Notes: generated by a model from the letters alone, not told the origin. DNA of 17,662 nt from JAICTV01 sp035634055 (GCA_035634055.1 DASQDR010000115.1:1-17662), one strand, 5' to 3'; positions 7,205 through 14,240 are shown, counted from the stretch's first letter. Made by a program: numbers and translations.

Positions 7205-7233
7205 ATTGTTGCGTCGCCGCGGCGGGCGGGCAA
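7205..7233 (-). promoter_or_regulatory. Promoter for the AsmA-like gene
   Basis: On the minus strand, TTGCCC (7233-7228) and AACAAT (7210-7205) are separated by 17 nt. The -10 ends 6 nt before the ATG at 7198, which predicts a leaderless transcript. It is arranged back to back with the plus-strand promoter at 7246-7274. Confidence 0.5.
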
Positions 7234-7245
7234 CGGGCGTCGCGT

Positions 7246-7274
7246 TTGACACCCGTTTGCCCCTGTGTCACGAT
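7246..7274 (+). promoter_or_regulatory. Promoter for the small cysteine-rich protein gene
   Basis: A perfect TTGACA (7246-7251), 17 nt, then CACGAT (7269-7274), followed by TCGCCG. The same sequence follows other -10 boxes in the window. It predicts a leader of about 80 nt, consistent with the Shine-Dalgarno GGAG found at 7348-7351. Confidence 0.5.
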
Positions 7275-7360
7275 TCGCCGCCCGCCTGCCGATCAAGGGC
7301 TTGCAGCGGGAAGGACCCATTCTGTCCGTTCGATTTTCAGACGACGCGGAGACACAAGCG

Positions 7361-7690
7361 ATGCTGCTGACCAAGCACGAGGGCGAGACGTTCCGGAACC
7401 AGACCGTTTACATCAGCGGCCAGGCGTTCGTCCGCTGCCAGTTCGTGGCCTGCACGCTGGTGCTCCGCGAGACCGTCTACCACCTCGAAGGTTGCACCTT
7501 CGAGCGCTGCAACTGGCACGTCGACTGGGTGCTGATGTGGGGCAGCCCGGAGTCGGTCCGCGAGATCAAGGCGCTGGTCGGCATGATCGAGCAGGCGCAG
7601 CAACAGCAGGGCGAGGCCGAGGCGGCGATGCAGACCGGCGTCCCCTCCACCCCCTTCGCCACCGGCGGGGCGGGCGGCTCGACCACCTAG
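7361..7690 (+). CDS. Small cysteine-rich protein of unknown function, pentapeptide-like core
   Basis: A 109-residue protein that I cannot assign to a named family. Residues 10-52 alternate short strands with cysteines (FVRCQFVACTLVLRE, GCTFERCNW), which resembles a short right-handed beta-helix or pentapeptide-like coil. Four Cys (26, 31, 45, 50) come in two pairs spaced five apart. A helix follows at about 63-90 with a QAQQQQ run, then a flexible Gly/Thr-rich end. The ATG at 7361 is preferred to a GTG at 7265 because GGAG at 7348-7351 gives 9-nt spacing and the extension looks non-coding. There is no signal peptide. It is transcribed divergently from the AsmA-like gene and stands alone. The Cys pairs could bind metal or only pack the coil. 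Confidence 0.68.
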   Translation: MLLTKHEGETFRNQTVYISGQAFVRCQFVACTLVLRETVYHLEGCTFERCNWHVDWVLMWGSPESVREIKALVGMIEQAQQQQGEAEAAMQTGVPSTPFATGGAGGSTT

Positions 7691-7750
7691 CCGCGACGCG
7701 ACTCACACATTGGCGATCTTTGGCGGCGCCTGCCCGCGCCTGCTGAACGT

Positions 7751-7792
7751 CACCCGTTGAAGCCGCGGGTTGAAGACCCGCGGCCACGGGTG
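7751..7792. repeat. Nested hairpin, REP-like
   Basis: The inner stem is CCGCGGGT (7763-7770) and ACCCGCGG (7776-7783) around a TGAAG loop. The outer stem is CACCCGT (7751-7757) with ACGGGTG (7786-7792). TTGAAG occurs twice. It lies 61 nt after the small-protein stop codon. No T-run follows, so it is more likely a dispersed palindromic repeat or a Rho-type transcript end than a classical terminator. Confidence 0.7.
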
Positions 7793-7888
7793 AGGGGTTT
7801 TCGCGCGCACGCAGGCAGGACGCGTTGTTGCCCAAGCCCCGTTGCTGCGCCCGAGGCGTTGACAGCGAGCAGCGTCCTCGCACACGCG

Positions 7889-7917
7889 TTGTCACGCCGC
7901 GCGCGGCGGGCTAGCAT
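7889..7917 (+). promoter_or_regulatory. Promoter for the TIGR03790-like gene
   Basis: TTGTCA (7889-7894), 17 nt, TAGCAT (7912-7917). The -10 is followed by CGCTGC and then directly by the GTG start at 7924. This implies a leaderless or nearly leaderless mRNA and explains the lack of a Shine-Dalgarno sequence. Confidence 0.6.
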
Positions 7918-7923
7918 CGCTGC

Positions 7924-9645
7924 GTGAGATTCCGCACTTTTCCCCTCGTGCGCCGCGCCTTCCGTTTCATCGGCCTGGTCATCGTTATCGTCGCCTGCCT
8001 GCCGGCGGCGGCGGCGCGGGCGGAGCTGAGGCCGGACGAGCTGGTGCTGATCGTCAACGGCAACGTCCCCGCTTCCGTGAAGCTCGCCGAGTTCTACGCC
8101 AAGGCGCGGCTGGTCCCCGACGGCCGGATCCTCAAGATTGATCTGCCCGGCGGCGAGGAGCTGCCGTTCGACGCCTACGAGCAGAAGGTCGTCCCGGCCG
8201 TGCGCGAGTTTTTGCGCGCCAATCACCTTCAGCCGAAGGTGAAGTGCCTGGTGATGTTCTACGGGGTGCCGTTCCGCGTGGGGTCAAAAGCGACGTCGCC
8301 GCAGGAGGCGGACGAGGTCGTGGACATCAAGCAGAAGCTCGACGCCGCCCTGCAACAGGCCAGGCCCGCCGTCGCCGACGCCGAGGGGCTGGCGCAGCAG
8401 CTCGACCCCTCGTTCGTCCCCAGGCGCGGCGACGCTCTGGACAAGCTGGCGGACCGGGTCAACGCGGCGCTGGCGTCGATCAACAAGCACCTGCCGCCGG
8501 CGGAGTCGCCGCTGCACAAGGAAGTCCTCCCTCGCCTGCTGAAGCTGATGATCAGCTTCGGCGGCGACGCGCAGATCGCCGCCAAGCTTTCTGACGCCGA
8601 TGTCGCGCAGGTTCTCCCGCCCGAGCAGGCCGCCGACTGGCCCAAGCGCCGCGCGCAGATCCAGGGTTATACGAAGGAGGTGGCCGCGCTGGAGGAGAAG
8701 CGCTGGGACGCCCAGTCGCGCAAGCGGCTGCGCGAGGTGACGCGCGACGGCTTCGGGCTCTTCGGCCACGCCAACCTGCTCCAGGCGCAGCTCGAGTACA
8801 TGCAAAGCGACGGTACCGTCTCGGCGCTGGACAGCGAGCTGGCGCTGCTCTGGTGGAACTACTACAACCGCTCGAGGTGGCAGGTGAACCCGCTGAACTA
8901 CCGTTTCCGCGGGCAGCACCCGCCGGTGCTGATGACCTGTCGGCTCGACGGGCCGCAGGAGGGGACGGCGATGCAGATCGTCCTCGGCTCGCTCAAGGCC
9001 GAGCGCGAGGGGCTCAAGGGGCGCGTCGTCATCGACAGCACCAACGGCACCGGCCCGGGCGGCACCGCCGACCGGCAGGGTGGCTACCGCCAGTTCGACG
9101 ACAAGCTGCTCGCCTTCGCCGAGATCGTGCGCCAGAAGACCAACTTCGTCCTCACCGTCGAGCGCACGCCGCGCCTGCTGCCGCCGAAGTCGCTGCGCAA
9201 CGTCGCGCTTTATACAGGCTGGTACAGCGTGCGGAACTACATCCCGGCGTGCGAGTTCAACCCCGGCGCCGTCGGCTTCCACGTCGCCAGCTTCGAGATG
9301 GTCAGCCTGCGCGGCGACAACGAAAAAGGGTGGGTCGCCGGGCTGCTCAACGACGGCATCGCCGCCACCGTAGGCGCGGTGGCCGAGCCGTACCTCAGCG
9401 CCTTCCCGGCCCCGGAGGAGTTCTTCCCGCTGCTGATGACCGGCAAGCTGACGCTGGCCGAGGTGTACTGGAAGACGGTCCCGATGACGAGCTGGATGAT
9501 GTGCTGCGTGGGCGACCCGCTCTACACGCCGTTCAAGGTCAACCCGCTTCTGAAGCCCCAGGACCTGCCCGACGGGCTGCGCGCCGCGCTGGACGCCCCG
9601 CCGACCACGACCGCGCCCGCCGCGGCCATTGTCGCTCCGCAATGA
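7924..9645 (+). CDS. Secreted TIGR03790-family protein with helical insert
   Basis: This 573-residue protein has a clear Sec signal peptide (basic start, hydrophobic 16-30, predicted cleavage after ARA at 33). The mature part begins with the family pattern LVLIVNGNVPASVKLAEFY, then LVPDGRILKIDLP, VKCLVMFYGVPFRV, MTCRLDGP, VVIDSTNGTG and, near the end, GDPLYTPF. TIGR03790 is an uncharacterised family seen in several phyla including Planctomycetes. Between about residues 125 and 290 there is a mostly helical, charged segment that separates the first conserved block from the second; I read it as an insertion. The C-terminus is Ala/Pro/Thr-rich. The GTG start at 7924 is supported by a promoter ending 6 nt upstream and by the signal peptide. 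No catalytic role is established. It is monocistronic in appearance and likely exported. Confidence 0.85.
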   Translation: MRFRTFPLVRRAFRFIGLVIVIVACLPAAAARAELRPDELVLIVNGNVPASVKLAEFYAKARLVPDGRILKIDLPGGEELPFDAYEQKVVPAVREFLRANHLQPKVKCLVMFYGVPFRVGSKATSPQEADEVVDIKQKLDAALQQARPAVADAEGLAQQLDPSFVPRRGDALDKLADRVNAALASINKHLPPAESPLHKEVLPRLLKLMISFGGDAQIAAKLSDADVAQVLPPEQAADWPKRRAQIQGYTKEVAALEEKRWDAQSRKRLREVTRDGFGLFGHANLLQAQLEYMQSDGTVSALDSELALLWWNYYNRSRWQVNPLNYRFRGQHPPVLMTCRLDGPQEGTAMQIVLGSLKAEREGLKGRVVIDSTNGTGPGGTADRQGGYRQFDDKLLAFAEIVRQKTNFVLTVERTPRLLPPKSLRNVALYTGWYSVRNYIPACEFNPGAVGFHVASFEMVSLRGDNEKGWVAGLLNDGIAATVGAVAEPYLSAFPAPEEFFPLLMTGKLTLAEVYWKTVPMTSWMMCCVGDPLYTPFKVNPLLKPQDLPDGLRAALDAPPTTTAPAAAIVAPQ

Positions 9646-9834
9646 GGCGCGTCGGGGCCGGCGATCGTGGCGGCCACAGTGGCGCGTGTCGCCCGCGTCG
9701 CCCGCGTTCCCGGCGCTCTGTCGCTCCACCGCGCATGGGTCGCTGCGTGCAGCAGGTCGCTCTTATGGGACGGCGGCGCTCAGGATCCGCGCCGTGGGCT
9801 GAAGCGGCTGCCCGGCCGCGCCGATAAACAGCGC

Positions 9835-10035
9835 ATGGCCGTTCACGCGATTTGCCCCAGCCTGCGTTGCCGCAAGATCCTCGAGCTGGGGGACGACGTG
9901 CGCGGCCAGACGGTCACCTGCCGCTATTGCCAGATGCAGTTCCGCGTCCCCGCGCCGCGCCAGCCGCGACCCGTCCCCGCCATGGCGCCGGGACACCTCC
10001 AGCCGCTCACGCCGCGCGTCCGGCTCGTGAGGTAA
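9835..10035 (+). CDS. Short zinc-ribbon protein
   Basis: A 66-residue protein with a zinc ribbon at its N-terminus. Cys7 and Cys12 (ICPSLRCRK) are separated by four residues. Cys29 and Cys32 (CRYC) follow after a short hairpin region, ILELGDDVRGQTVT. Very similar ribbons, with the conserved GxxVxCxxC second half, are often found at the N-terminus of planctomycete proteins or as short stand-alone proteins. The rest is Pro/Arg-rich and disordered (PRQPRPVPAMAPG). The ATG at 9835 places the ribbon at the very start as usual; longer upstream reading is Arg/Ala-rich and looks non-coding. It could be a truncated relic of a larger zinc-ribbon membrane protein, since nothing folded follows the ribbon. 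Function unknown. Confidence 0.62.
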   Translation: MAVHAICPSLRCRKILELGDDVRGQTVTCRYCQMQFRVPAPRQPRPVPAMAPGHLQPLTPRVRLVR

Positions 10036-10056
10036 CGTCGCGCCCGCGCGACCGTG

Positions 10057-10188
10057 GCTCGGGCGCCTCGCCCGAGCGCCCGCGGCGGCCAGCCGCCTAC
10101 GGATGACGAAAGCCCACCACGCGCGACGCCGTAGGTGCGGCTTTGAGTCGCCCATCGCCACCACAAGGAAGGCGAGGGAAGCCTCGCC
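10057..10188. repeat. Cluster of three hairpins between the zinc-ribbon and membrane-protein genes
   Basis: Hairpin 1 is GCTCGGGCG/CGCCCGAGC (10057-10065 with 10069-10077, 3-nt loop). Hairpin 2 is an inverted repeat with CCTACGG (10096-10102) and CCGTAGG (10129-10135), plus flanking GCCG/CGGC. Hairpin 3 is GGCGAGG/CCTCGCC (10171-10177 with 10182-10188, 4-nt loop). None is followed by a T-run. They occupy much of a 261-nt gap and resemble REP-like palindromes of GC-rich genomes. The first may serve as the transcript end of the zinc-ribbon gene. Confidence 0.65.
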
Positions 10189-10259
10189 CCTGCGCGCGAT
10201 GACCGTTCCGCAATCTGTATCACCTCTCGGCCGGACCAGGCACCGCTCGCCTTCGCACG

Positions 10260-10288
10260 TGGCCATGCCTGTCGGGTTCACGTAGACT
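10260..10288 (+). promoter_or_regulatory. Promoter for the small membrane protein gene
   Basis: TGGCCA (10260-10265; 4 of 6 to TTGACA), 17 nt, TAGACT (10283-10288), then CGCCG. The -10 ends 8 nt before the ATG at 10297, so the mRNA would have almost no leader. Confidence 0.5.
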
Positions 10289-10296
10289 CGCCGCCC

Positions 10297-10641
10297 ATGG
10301 CTGACATCATCGATTATGCCTCCGCCGGCGCCGGCGGCCGCGCGACCGGACTGCCGCGGGTCGGCGGCGCGCTGGGGATGGCCGGGGCGTTCATCGGCAC
10401 CGCCATCTTCGTGCTCGGCTGCTTCGGAATCTCGGCGGCGTTCTCCCTCTCGTACATCCCGTTGATCCTCGGCGCGGTTGGGCTGGTGCTGACGCTGTGC
10501 GGGATCTTCTACCCGCGCGTCGCCGCCGAGGACTCGCACGTGGTGGCCGCGCTGCTGGTGAACGTCGCCGTCATCGCCGGCGGGCTGTTGGAGATCATGG
10601 TCTTGCGCGGGCAGCCGATCTTCTCGTCCAGCGGGATGTAA
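10297..10641 (+). CDS. Small integral membrane protein, three predicted helices
   Basis: This 114-residue protein has hydrophobic segments at about 27-50 (LGMAGAFIGTAIFVLGCFGIS), 52-72 (LSYIPLILGAVGLVLTLCGIF) and 82-105 (VVAALLVNVAVIAGGLLEIMV). The N-terminus (MADIIDYASAGAGG) is short and soluble. I do not recognise the family. Its layout is like the small DUF-type membrane proteins that often accompany zinc ribbons in Planctomycetes, and the zinc-ribbon gene lies 261 nt upstream on the same strand, but that link is inference. The ATG at 10297 is supported by a -10 motif ending 8 nt before it, and no Shine-Dalgarno sequence is present. The stop codon is 44 nt from the convergent PilZ gene stop. 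Confidence 0.75.
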   Translation: MADIIDYASAGAGGRATGLPRVGGALGMAGAFIGTAIFVLGCFGISAAFSLSYIPLILGAVGLVLTLCGIFYPRVAAEDSHVVAALLVNVAVIAGGLLEIMVLRGQPIFSSSGM

Positions 10642-10685
10642 CGCAGGTTTACGACGGACGATTGCGGCGGCGTCGGACCGACGTT

Positions 10686-11198
10686 TCAGTTGCTCGATGC
10701 CGCCGGCGTCGCGGGGGAGGACGGCCCGACCATGGCGGCGGTCAGCGCGCTCAGCCACGACACCCCGAACTCCGCCCCGACGATGTGCGCGCCGCCTTCG
10801 CGGCGGCAGTGGCGGACAGTGCAGAGCACCTCGATCGGCAGCGTTCCCCCGCGCGGGAAGAGCAGGTTGAACTTCGAACCTGCCGGGATCGGCTCGGGGT
10901 TGACCAGGGCGATCCCCGTCCGCGACAGGTCGTAGACGCCGACCTGCCGCGGCGTCATGTCGTTCGCCGGCGGGATCGGCGCCATCGTGACGAACCCCTC
11001 GACCGGGATGCGCAGCGCGCTGCGCCGCCCGAACGGGTCCGGCCCGTGAAGCGCCGCGGCGAGCTGCCGCAGCTTTTCCTCCGACAACTCGACCCCGCCG
11101 CCCGGCGACCCGCTGCCGGGCCCGCAGTGCCCGCCCGCCGTCTCATCCGTCCGCGACACCGTGCTCAAGCGATCGTCAGGTGCTCCGTCACGCATCAT
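10686..11198 (-). CDS. PilZ-domain protein (putative c-di-GMP receptor)
   Basis: A 170-residue protein. The PilZ domain spans about 56-155 and keeps both c-di-GMP contact motifs: an Arg-x3-Arg (Arg59, Arg63 in GRRSALRIPV) and DLSRTG (Asp90, Ser92, Gly95), the D/NxSxxG signature. Strands such as IEVLCTVRHCRR and HIVGAEF complete the barrel. Residues 1-35 are low-complexity and may be untranslated if a later start is used; the track begins with two adjacent ATG codons at 11198 and 11195 and no Shine-Dalgarno sequence is seen. It lies 70 nt downstream of the helix-turn-helix gene on the same strand, which suggests co-transcription. There are no membrane segments or effector domain, so it likely signals by protein-protein contact. 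Confidence 0.85.
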   Translation of the reverse strand: MMRDGAPDDRLSTVSRTDETAGGHCGPGSGSPGGGVELSEEKLRQLAAALHGPDPFGRRSALRIPVEGFVTMAPIPPANDMTPRQVGVYDLSRTGIALVNPEPIPAGSKFNLLFPRGGTLPIEVLCTVRHCRREGGAHIVGAEFGVSWLSALTAAMVGPSSPATPAASSN

Positions 11199-11268
11199 GC
11201 GGCGGAGGGGTGCAAGGGGGGTGCCATGGAGGAAGGGCCCCCAGGCGAATGCGAGTTCCCTCGCCGCA

Positions 11269-11793
11269 TCACTTCGCCCGGTCCGCCCCCGCGGGGTTGG
11301 GCTTGGGGGCGGCGGGGGTTTTCTTCAGCCGGTAATGCCCCTTTTCGCTCGAGATCACGAACCGTTCGACGCAGGCCTTGAGGTCCTCCCACTTCTGGCG
11401 GATCTCGTCGGCCTCGTCGGCGTCGATGCCCGGGTCGTCGTCGACCGCCTCGGTAACGGCGTCGAGCAGTTCGGAGAAGTCGCGGACCATCGAGCGCGTC
11501 TCGCCGAAGATCGTCTCGTCCAGCGTCTTGCGCAGCTCCGGCACCGGGTTGGAGACGTAGAACCCGCCGGCCTCGTTGCAGAGCCAGCGGATCAGGCGGA
11601 TGTCCTTGGTCAGCAGGAACATCTCGCGCACGCGGTCCAGCGGGTTCTTGGCGCCGCTCTGGTCGGGGTCGTCGGTGTCGGCCGGCTGCTCGCACCACTT
11701 GTAGACCAGCGCGGGCGAGACCTTCAGTGCCGCGGCGACCGCCTTCACGCCCGGCTCGTCCACCGCCTGACGGATGACTTCGAAGGATTTCAT
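11269..11793 (-). CDS. Helix-turn-helix protein resembling phage CII/CP76-type regulators
   Basis: A 174-residue protein. Residues 14-34 (PGVKAVAAALKVSPALVYKWC) form a helix-turn-helix of the kind found in phage-type CII (CP76) regulators. The following DRVREMFLLTKDIRLIRWLCNEAGGFYV segment also matches that group in style: a helical bundle describing a current state and ending in a GGxxV turn. The remainder (about 85-160) is helical and acidic, suitable for oligomerisation, with a basic Pro/Ala/Lys tail. Whether it is a prophage remnant is unclear; no other phage genes lie nearby. A TACAAT box 8 nt before the ATG at 11793 predicts a leaderless mRNA, and no Shine-Dalgarno sequence is seen. It is followed at 70 nt by the PilZ gene, and the two may be one operon. 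Confidence 0.72.
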   Translation of the reverse strand: MKSFEVIRQAVDEPGVKAVAAALKVSPALVYKWCEQPADTDDPDQSGAKNPLDRVREMFLLTKDIRLIRWLCNEAGGFYVSNPVPELRKTLDETIFGETRSMVRDFSELLDAVTEAVDDDPGIDADEADEIRQKWEDLKACVERFVISSEKGHYRLKKTPAAPKPNPAGADRAK

Positions 11794-11801
11794 GGATGGG
11801 G

Positions 11802-11807
11802 ATTGTA
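11802..11807 (-). promoter_or_regulatory. -10 box for the HTH/PilZ pair
   Basis: On the minus strand this reads TACAAT (5 of 6), ending 8 nt before the ATG at 11793. The -35 position (11830-11825, ATTCGC) is poor, so activation by a regulator or an alternative architecture is possible. Confidence 0.4.
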
Positions 11808-11988
11808 AACGATTGGCGGGCGGCGCGAATCAGGCGTTCGTCGCGGCGGCGGGCCGCGGGCGCACGGGGCGTGGGCAAGCGGGGCGGTGATGCGAACGGT
11901 GCATCGCCACGGGCGGGGCGCGCAAAGCGCCGGACGATTGATTGCCCATTAGCAAGAAACGCCCTCGCCACGCGCGGGCGGAGAGCAT

Positions 11989-12000
11989 TAAGATTCGCCG
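11989..12000 (+). promoter_or_regulatory. -10 motif TAAGAT with TCGCCG for the NTF2-like gene
   Basis: TAAGAT (11989-11994) followed by TCGCCG, the same sequence that follows other -10 boxes here. It would give a leader of about 55-60 nt before the ATG at 12058, which carries a purine-rich AAGGG at 12051-12055. No good -35 was seen. The rest of the 264-nt divergent gap holds a weak hairpin (GGTGATGC at 11886-11893 with GCATCGCC at 11901-11908). Confidence 0.35.
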
Positions 12001-12057
12001 CGGGGGAAGCGATGCCGCGGGCGGCCCGACGGTGGGTCTGCCCGCGCGGGAAGGGTC

Positions 12058-12783
12058 ATGTTCGGCGGGTTGCTCAAATCGTTTTCCGCCCCGAGGCGGG
12101 CGGTCGAGACGCCGCCGCGGCAGCCGGTGGCGGTGGACCGCTCCACGCCGGCGGCCGCGCTGCGGACGCTGGCGCAGGCGTACGTCCAGGGCGACCCGGA
12201 CGCGCTGATGGCGTGCCTGGACGACCGCGACAGCGCCTGGCCGCGCGGTCGGGTGCAGGGGTGGGCGGGGTTCGTCGAGGCCGCCGGTCGCCTGCGCCGC
12301 GCCGCCGACGCCGCCTTCGGCGCCGGGTGCGGCGACGCGCTGGTCCGCGAGGTGCTCGAGCGCGACCCGAAGGTGCAGGGGCTGGCCATGCTCGACCTTC
12401 TGGCGCGCGGCGCGTTCGCCAAGGTGTCGGCCGACGCGCCGACCGTGGCCGTTTCCGAGTCGTTCGTGCTCGGCCCGACCTGGCTGGTCCGGACCGACGA
12501 CGGCTGGAAGATCGCCGGCGGCCCGGATCACCAGAAGGCGGCGCCGAAGATCGACCCGCAACTGCTGCGCGAGGCGATGGACCGCAGCGACCGACTGGTC
12601 GTCGCCGACGCCGAGACCGCCCACCTGCTGGCCGACGGCATCGAATCCGGCGGGCTGCCGTCGATCAACAAGGCCCGGCACGTGGGAGAGCGCGAGCGCA
12701 CGCGGGCGCGCGACCGCGCGGGCTGCACGGATAAGAAGTTCAGCCAGAGACTGTTGGCAGCGGTGGGGAGAAATTCCAAATAG
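12058..12783 (+). CDS. Hypothetical protein with NTF2-like domain
   Basis: This 241-residue protein begins with a short, mildly hydrophobic stretch (MFGGLLKSFSAP). Residues about 29-165 look like an NTF2/SnoaL-type fold: a first helix TPAAALRTLAQAYVQGDPDALMACL, a small-domain helix region, then strands ending SFVLGPTWLVRTDDGWKIAGG, where the WxxxxxxGWKI pattern is typical. No catalytic residues can be named. A second helical part (about 175-200) and a strongly basic C-terminal tail (ERERTRARDRAG ... KKFSQRLL) follow, which may bind nucleic acid or acidic partners. AAGGG lies 2 nt before the ATG, an unusually short spacing. Neighbours are unrelated: a divergent HTH gene upstream and a convergent lipoprotein gene downstream. 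Function unknown. Confidence 0.7.
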   Translation: MFGGLLKSFSAPRRAVETPPRQPVAVDRSTPAAALRTLAQAYVQGDPDALMACLDDRDSAWPRGRVQGWAGFVEAAGRLRRAADAAFGAGCGDALVREVLERDPKVQGLAMLDLLARGAFAKVSADAPTVAVSESFVLGPTWLVRTDDGWKIAGGPDHQKAAPKIDPQLLREAMDRSDRLVVADAETAHLLADGIESGGLPSINKARHVGERERTRARDRAGCTDKKFSQRLLAAVGRNSK

Positions 12784-12845
12784 GGAAGCATCGGAGAATG
12801 ACGGAGGGACTTCGCGGTCGGGTTTGGGCGGCGGAGTATACGTTG

Positions 12846-13250
12846 TCATTCCCCGAGCAGGGTCAGGTTCCGGTTGTCCTTCGGGACGAACACGAACGTC
12901 CTCACCACGTCGCGCCCGCGGTAGAGCGTGACCTGCGCCCGCACCTGCTGCCCCTGCACCGACGCCACCTCGACGGGCGTGTTATCGAGTTGCCGGAAGG
13001 TGCGGGCGTCGTAGGTCAGGCCGTTGTCGGTCATGTGCTTGCGCAGCCGCCGCAGCGCGTCCGCCTCGGCCTGCGGGGTGCGCGCGGACTGGACGGCGAG
13101 GATCAAGGCGTCGGCATCGGCCGCCTCGCTTCGGACGCTGGAGCGCTGGCTCGGGCGATCCATGCCTTTGTCCGAGCGGCACCCCGTCGTCAGTCCGCCG
13201 CCGATCAGTACCGCCATCGCCGCCGCCGTGCCGAGTTCGTACTTTCGCAT
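12846..13250 (-). CDS. Predicted lipoprotein of unknown function
   Basis: A 134-residue protein with a lipoprotein signal peptide: a short charged start (MRKYELG), a hydrophobic stretch to residue 20, and a lipobox ending LTTGC with the lipidated Cys at 24. The mature part has an Arg/Ser-rich linker, then a helix (EADALILAVQSARTPQAEADALRRL) and a short mixed region with strands (VEVASVQGQQVRAQVTLYRG, RTFVFVPKDNRNLTLLGE). I do not recognise a family. Residue +2 is Arg, not Asp, so outer-membrane sorting cannot be judged by the E. coli rule. The ATG at 13250 is supported by a TACCAT-CGCCG motif ending 8 nt before it. It is divergent from rsmA, and both genes use the same promoter motif type. 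Confidence 0.75.
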   Translation of the reverse strand: MRKYELGTAAAMAVLIGGGLTTGCRSDKGMDRPSQRSSVRSEAADADALILAVQSARTPQAEADALRRLRKHMTDNGLTYDARTFRQLDNTPVEVASVQGQQVRAQVTLYRGRDVVRTFVFVPKDNRNLTLLGE

Positions 13251-13253
13251 CGC

Positions 13254-13264
13254 CGGCGATGGTA
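13254..13264 (-). promoter_or_regulatory. Promoter motif TACCAT-CGCCG for the lipoprotein gene
   Basis: Minus-strand TACCAT (13264-13259) followed by CGCCG, ending 8 nt (from the -10) before the ATG at 13250. The -35 at 13287-13282 (TTCGGT) is weak. It lies back to back with the rsmA motif at 13330-13340. Confidence 0.4.
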
Positions 13265-13329
13265 CCGGGCGGCGCGGGCGGACCGAACGGGCGTTCTTCT
13301 GCGCGGGTGCCCCATTGCTGCCGCGGCGT

Positions 13330-13340
13330 TACACTCGCCG
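13330..13340 (+). promoter_or_regulatory. Promoter motif TACACT-CGCCG for rsmA
   Basis: TACACT (13330-13335) followed by CGCCG; the -10 ends 11 nt before the ATG at 13347. The same 11-mer occurs on the minus strand before the DUF4149-like gene (15004-14994). The -35 position is weak (GTGCCC). Confidence 0.45.
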
Positions 13341-13346
13341 GCTCGC

Positions 13347-14207
13347 ATGGCTCAGACCAAGGCCGAGATTCAGTCCCTGCTCGCCGCCGCCAGCACGCAG
13401 CCGCGGCACCGGTTCGGACAGAACTTCATGATCGACCAGAACCTGGTGCGGCTGGTCGCCGACGCCGGGCAGATCGCCGCCGGCGACGCGGTGATCGAGG
13501 TCGGCCCCGGCACCGGCACGCTGACCGAGGAACTGCTCGCGCGCGGCGCCGAGGTGATCGCCGTGGAGATCGACCGCGACCTGGCCCGGCTGCTGCGCGA
13601 GCGGTTCGGCGGCGAGCCGCGGTTCTCGCTGATCGAGGGGGACGCGCTGTCGTCCAAGCACGCGCTGAACGAGCAACTGGTTGCCCGCGTCGGCGAGCTG
13701 AAATCCGCCGCCCGGCCGGTGAAGCTGGTGGCCAACCTGCCGTACAACATCGCGTCGCCGCTGATCATCGAGCTGCTGATCCTGGGGACCGACCTGCTGG
13801 CGTTCACGGTGCAGAAGGAAGTGGCCGACCGGCTGCGCGCGGCGGCGGGGGCGGAGGCGTACGGGCCGCTGTCGGCGATGGCGCAGTTGCTCGGGCGCGT
13901 CGAGGTGCTGCGCACGCTCCCGCCGCAGGCGTTCTGGCCCGCGCCGAAGATCGATTCGTCGCTCGTGCGCATCACGCGCGACGACCGATCGGGCGGCGAC
14001 GCTGGGCGGCTGGGACAGTTCGTGCACAAGCTGTTCTCGTTCCGACGAAAAACGCTGCGCAAGGGGCTGGCGCAGGCGGGGTTCGATCCGGAGCCGCTGC
14101 TCGCGCGCACGAAGCTGGACCCCCAGGCGCGCCCGGAGGTGCTGACACCAGGGGAGCTGAAGGAGCTGTTTCTGGTGGCGCGGGAGACGGGAGGGGCGCG
14201 GTCGTGA
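13347..14207 (+). CDS. rsmA: 16S rRNA (adenine(1518)-N6/adenine(1519)-N6)-dimethyltransferase
   Basis: This 286-residue protein is the RsmA/KsgA enzyme, which dimethylates two adjacent adenines near the 3' end of 16S rRNA using S-adenosylmethionine during late small-subunit assembly. Landmarks are RHRFGQNFMID (20-30), the SAM-binding EVGPGTGTLT (51-60), the acidic VEID (73-76), EGDAL (97-101), the catalytic NLPY motif (130-133) in VANLPYNIASPL, and the C-terminal helical domain with FSFRRKTLRKGL. Length is normal for the family. The ATG at 13347 is chosen because upstream reading overlaps the divergent lipoprotein gene and because a -10 motif ends 11 nt before it. It appears monocistronic. 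A hairpin follows the stop codon by 33 nt. Confidence 0.97.
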   Translation: MAQTKAEIQSLLAAASTQPRHRFGQNFMIDQNLVRLVADAGQIAAGDAVIEVGPGTGTLTEELLARGAEVIAVEIDRDLARLLRERFGGEPRFSLIEGDALSSKHALNEQLVARVGELKSAARPVKLVANLPYNIASPLIIELLILGTDLLAFTVQKEVADRLRAAAGAEAYGPLSAMAQLLGRVEVLRTLPPQAFWPAPKIDSSLVRITRDDRSGGDAGRLGQFVHKLFSFRRKTLRKGLAQAGFDPEPLLARTKLDPQARPEVLTPGELKELFLVARETGGARS

Positions 14208-14240
14208 GGGAGAAGTGGGGAGGGTGTGCGGTGCTCCGAT

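Noticed and set aside
7265..7360. GTG start extending the small cysteine-rich protein
   Set aside because: It would overlap the predicted -10 and transcription start, and the ATG at 7361 has a well-placed Shine-Dalgarno sequence.
11269..11793. HTH gene as evidence of an integrated prophage
   Set aside because: No integrase, structural genes, attachment-site repeats or tRNA are visible nearby; a lone phage-type regulator is not enough.
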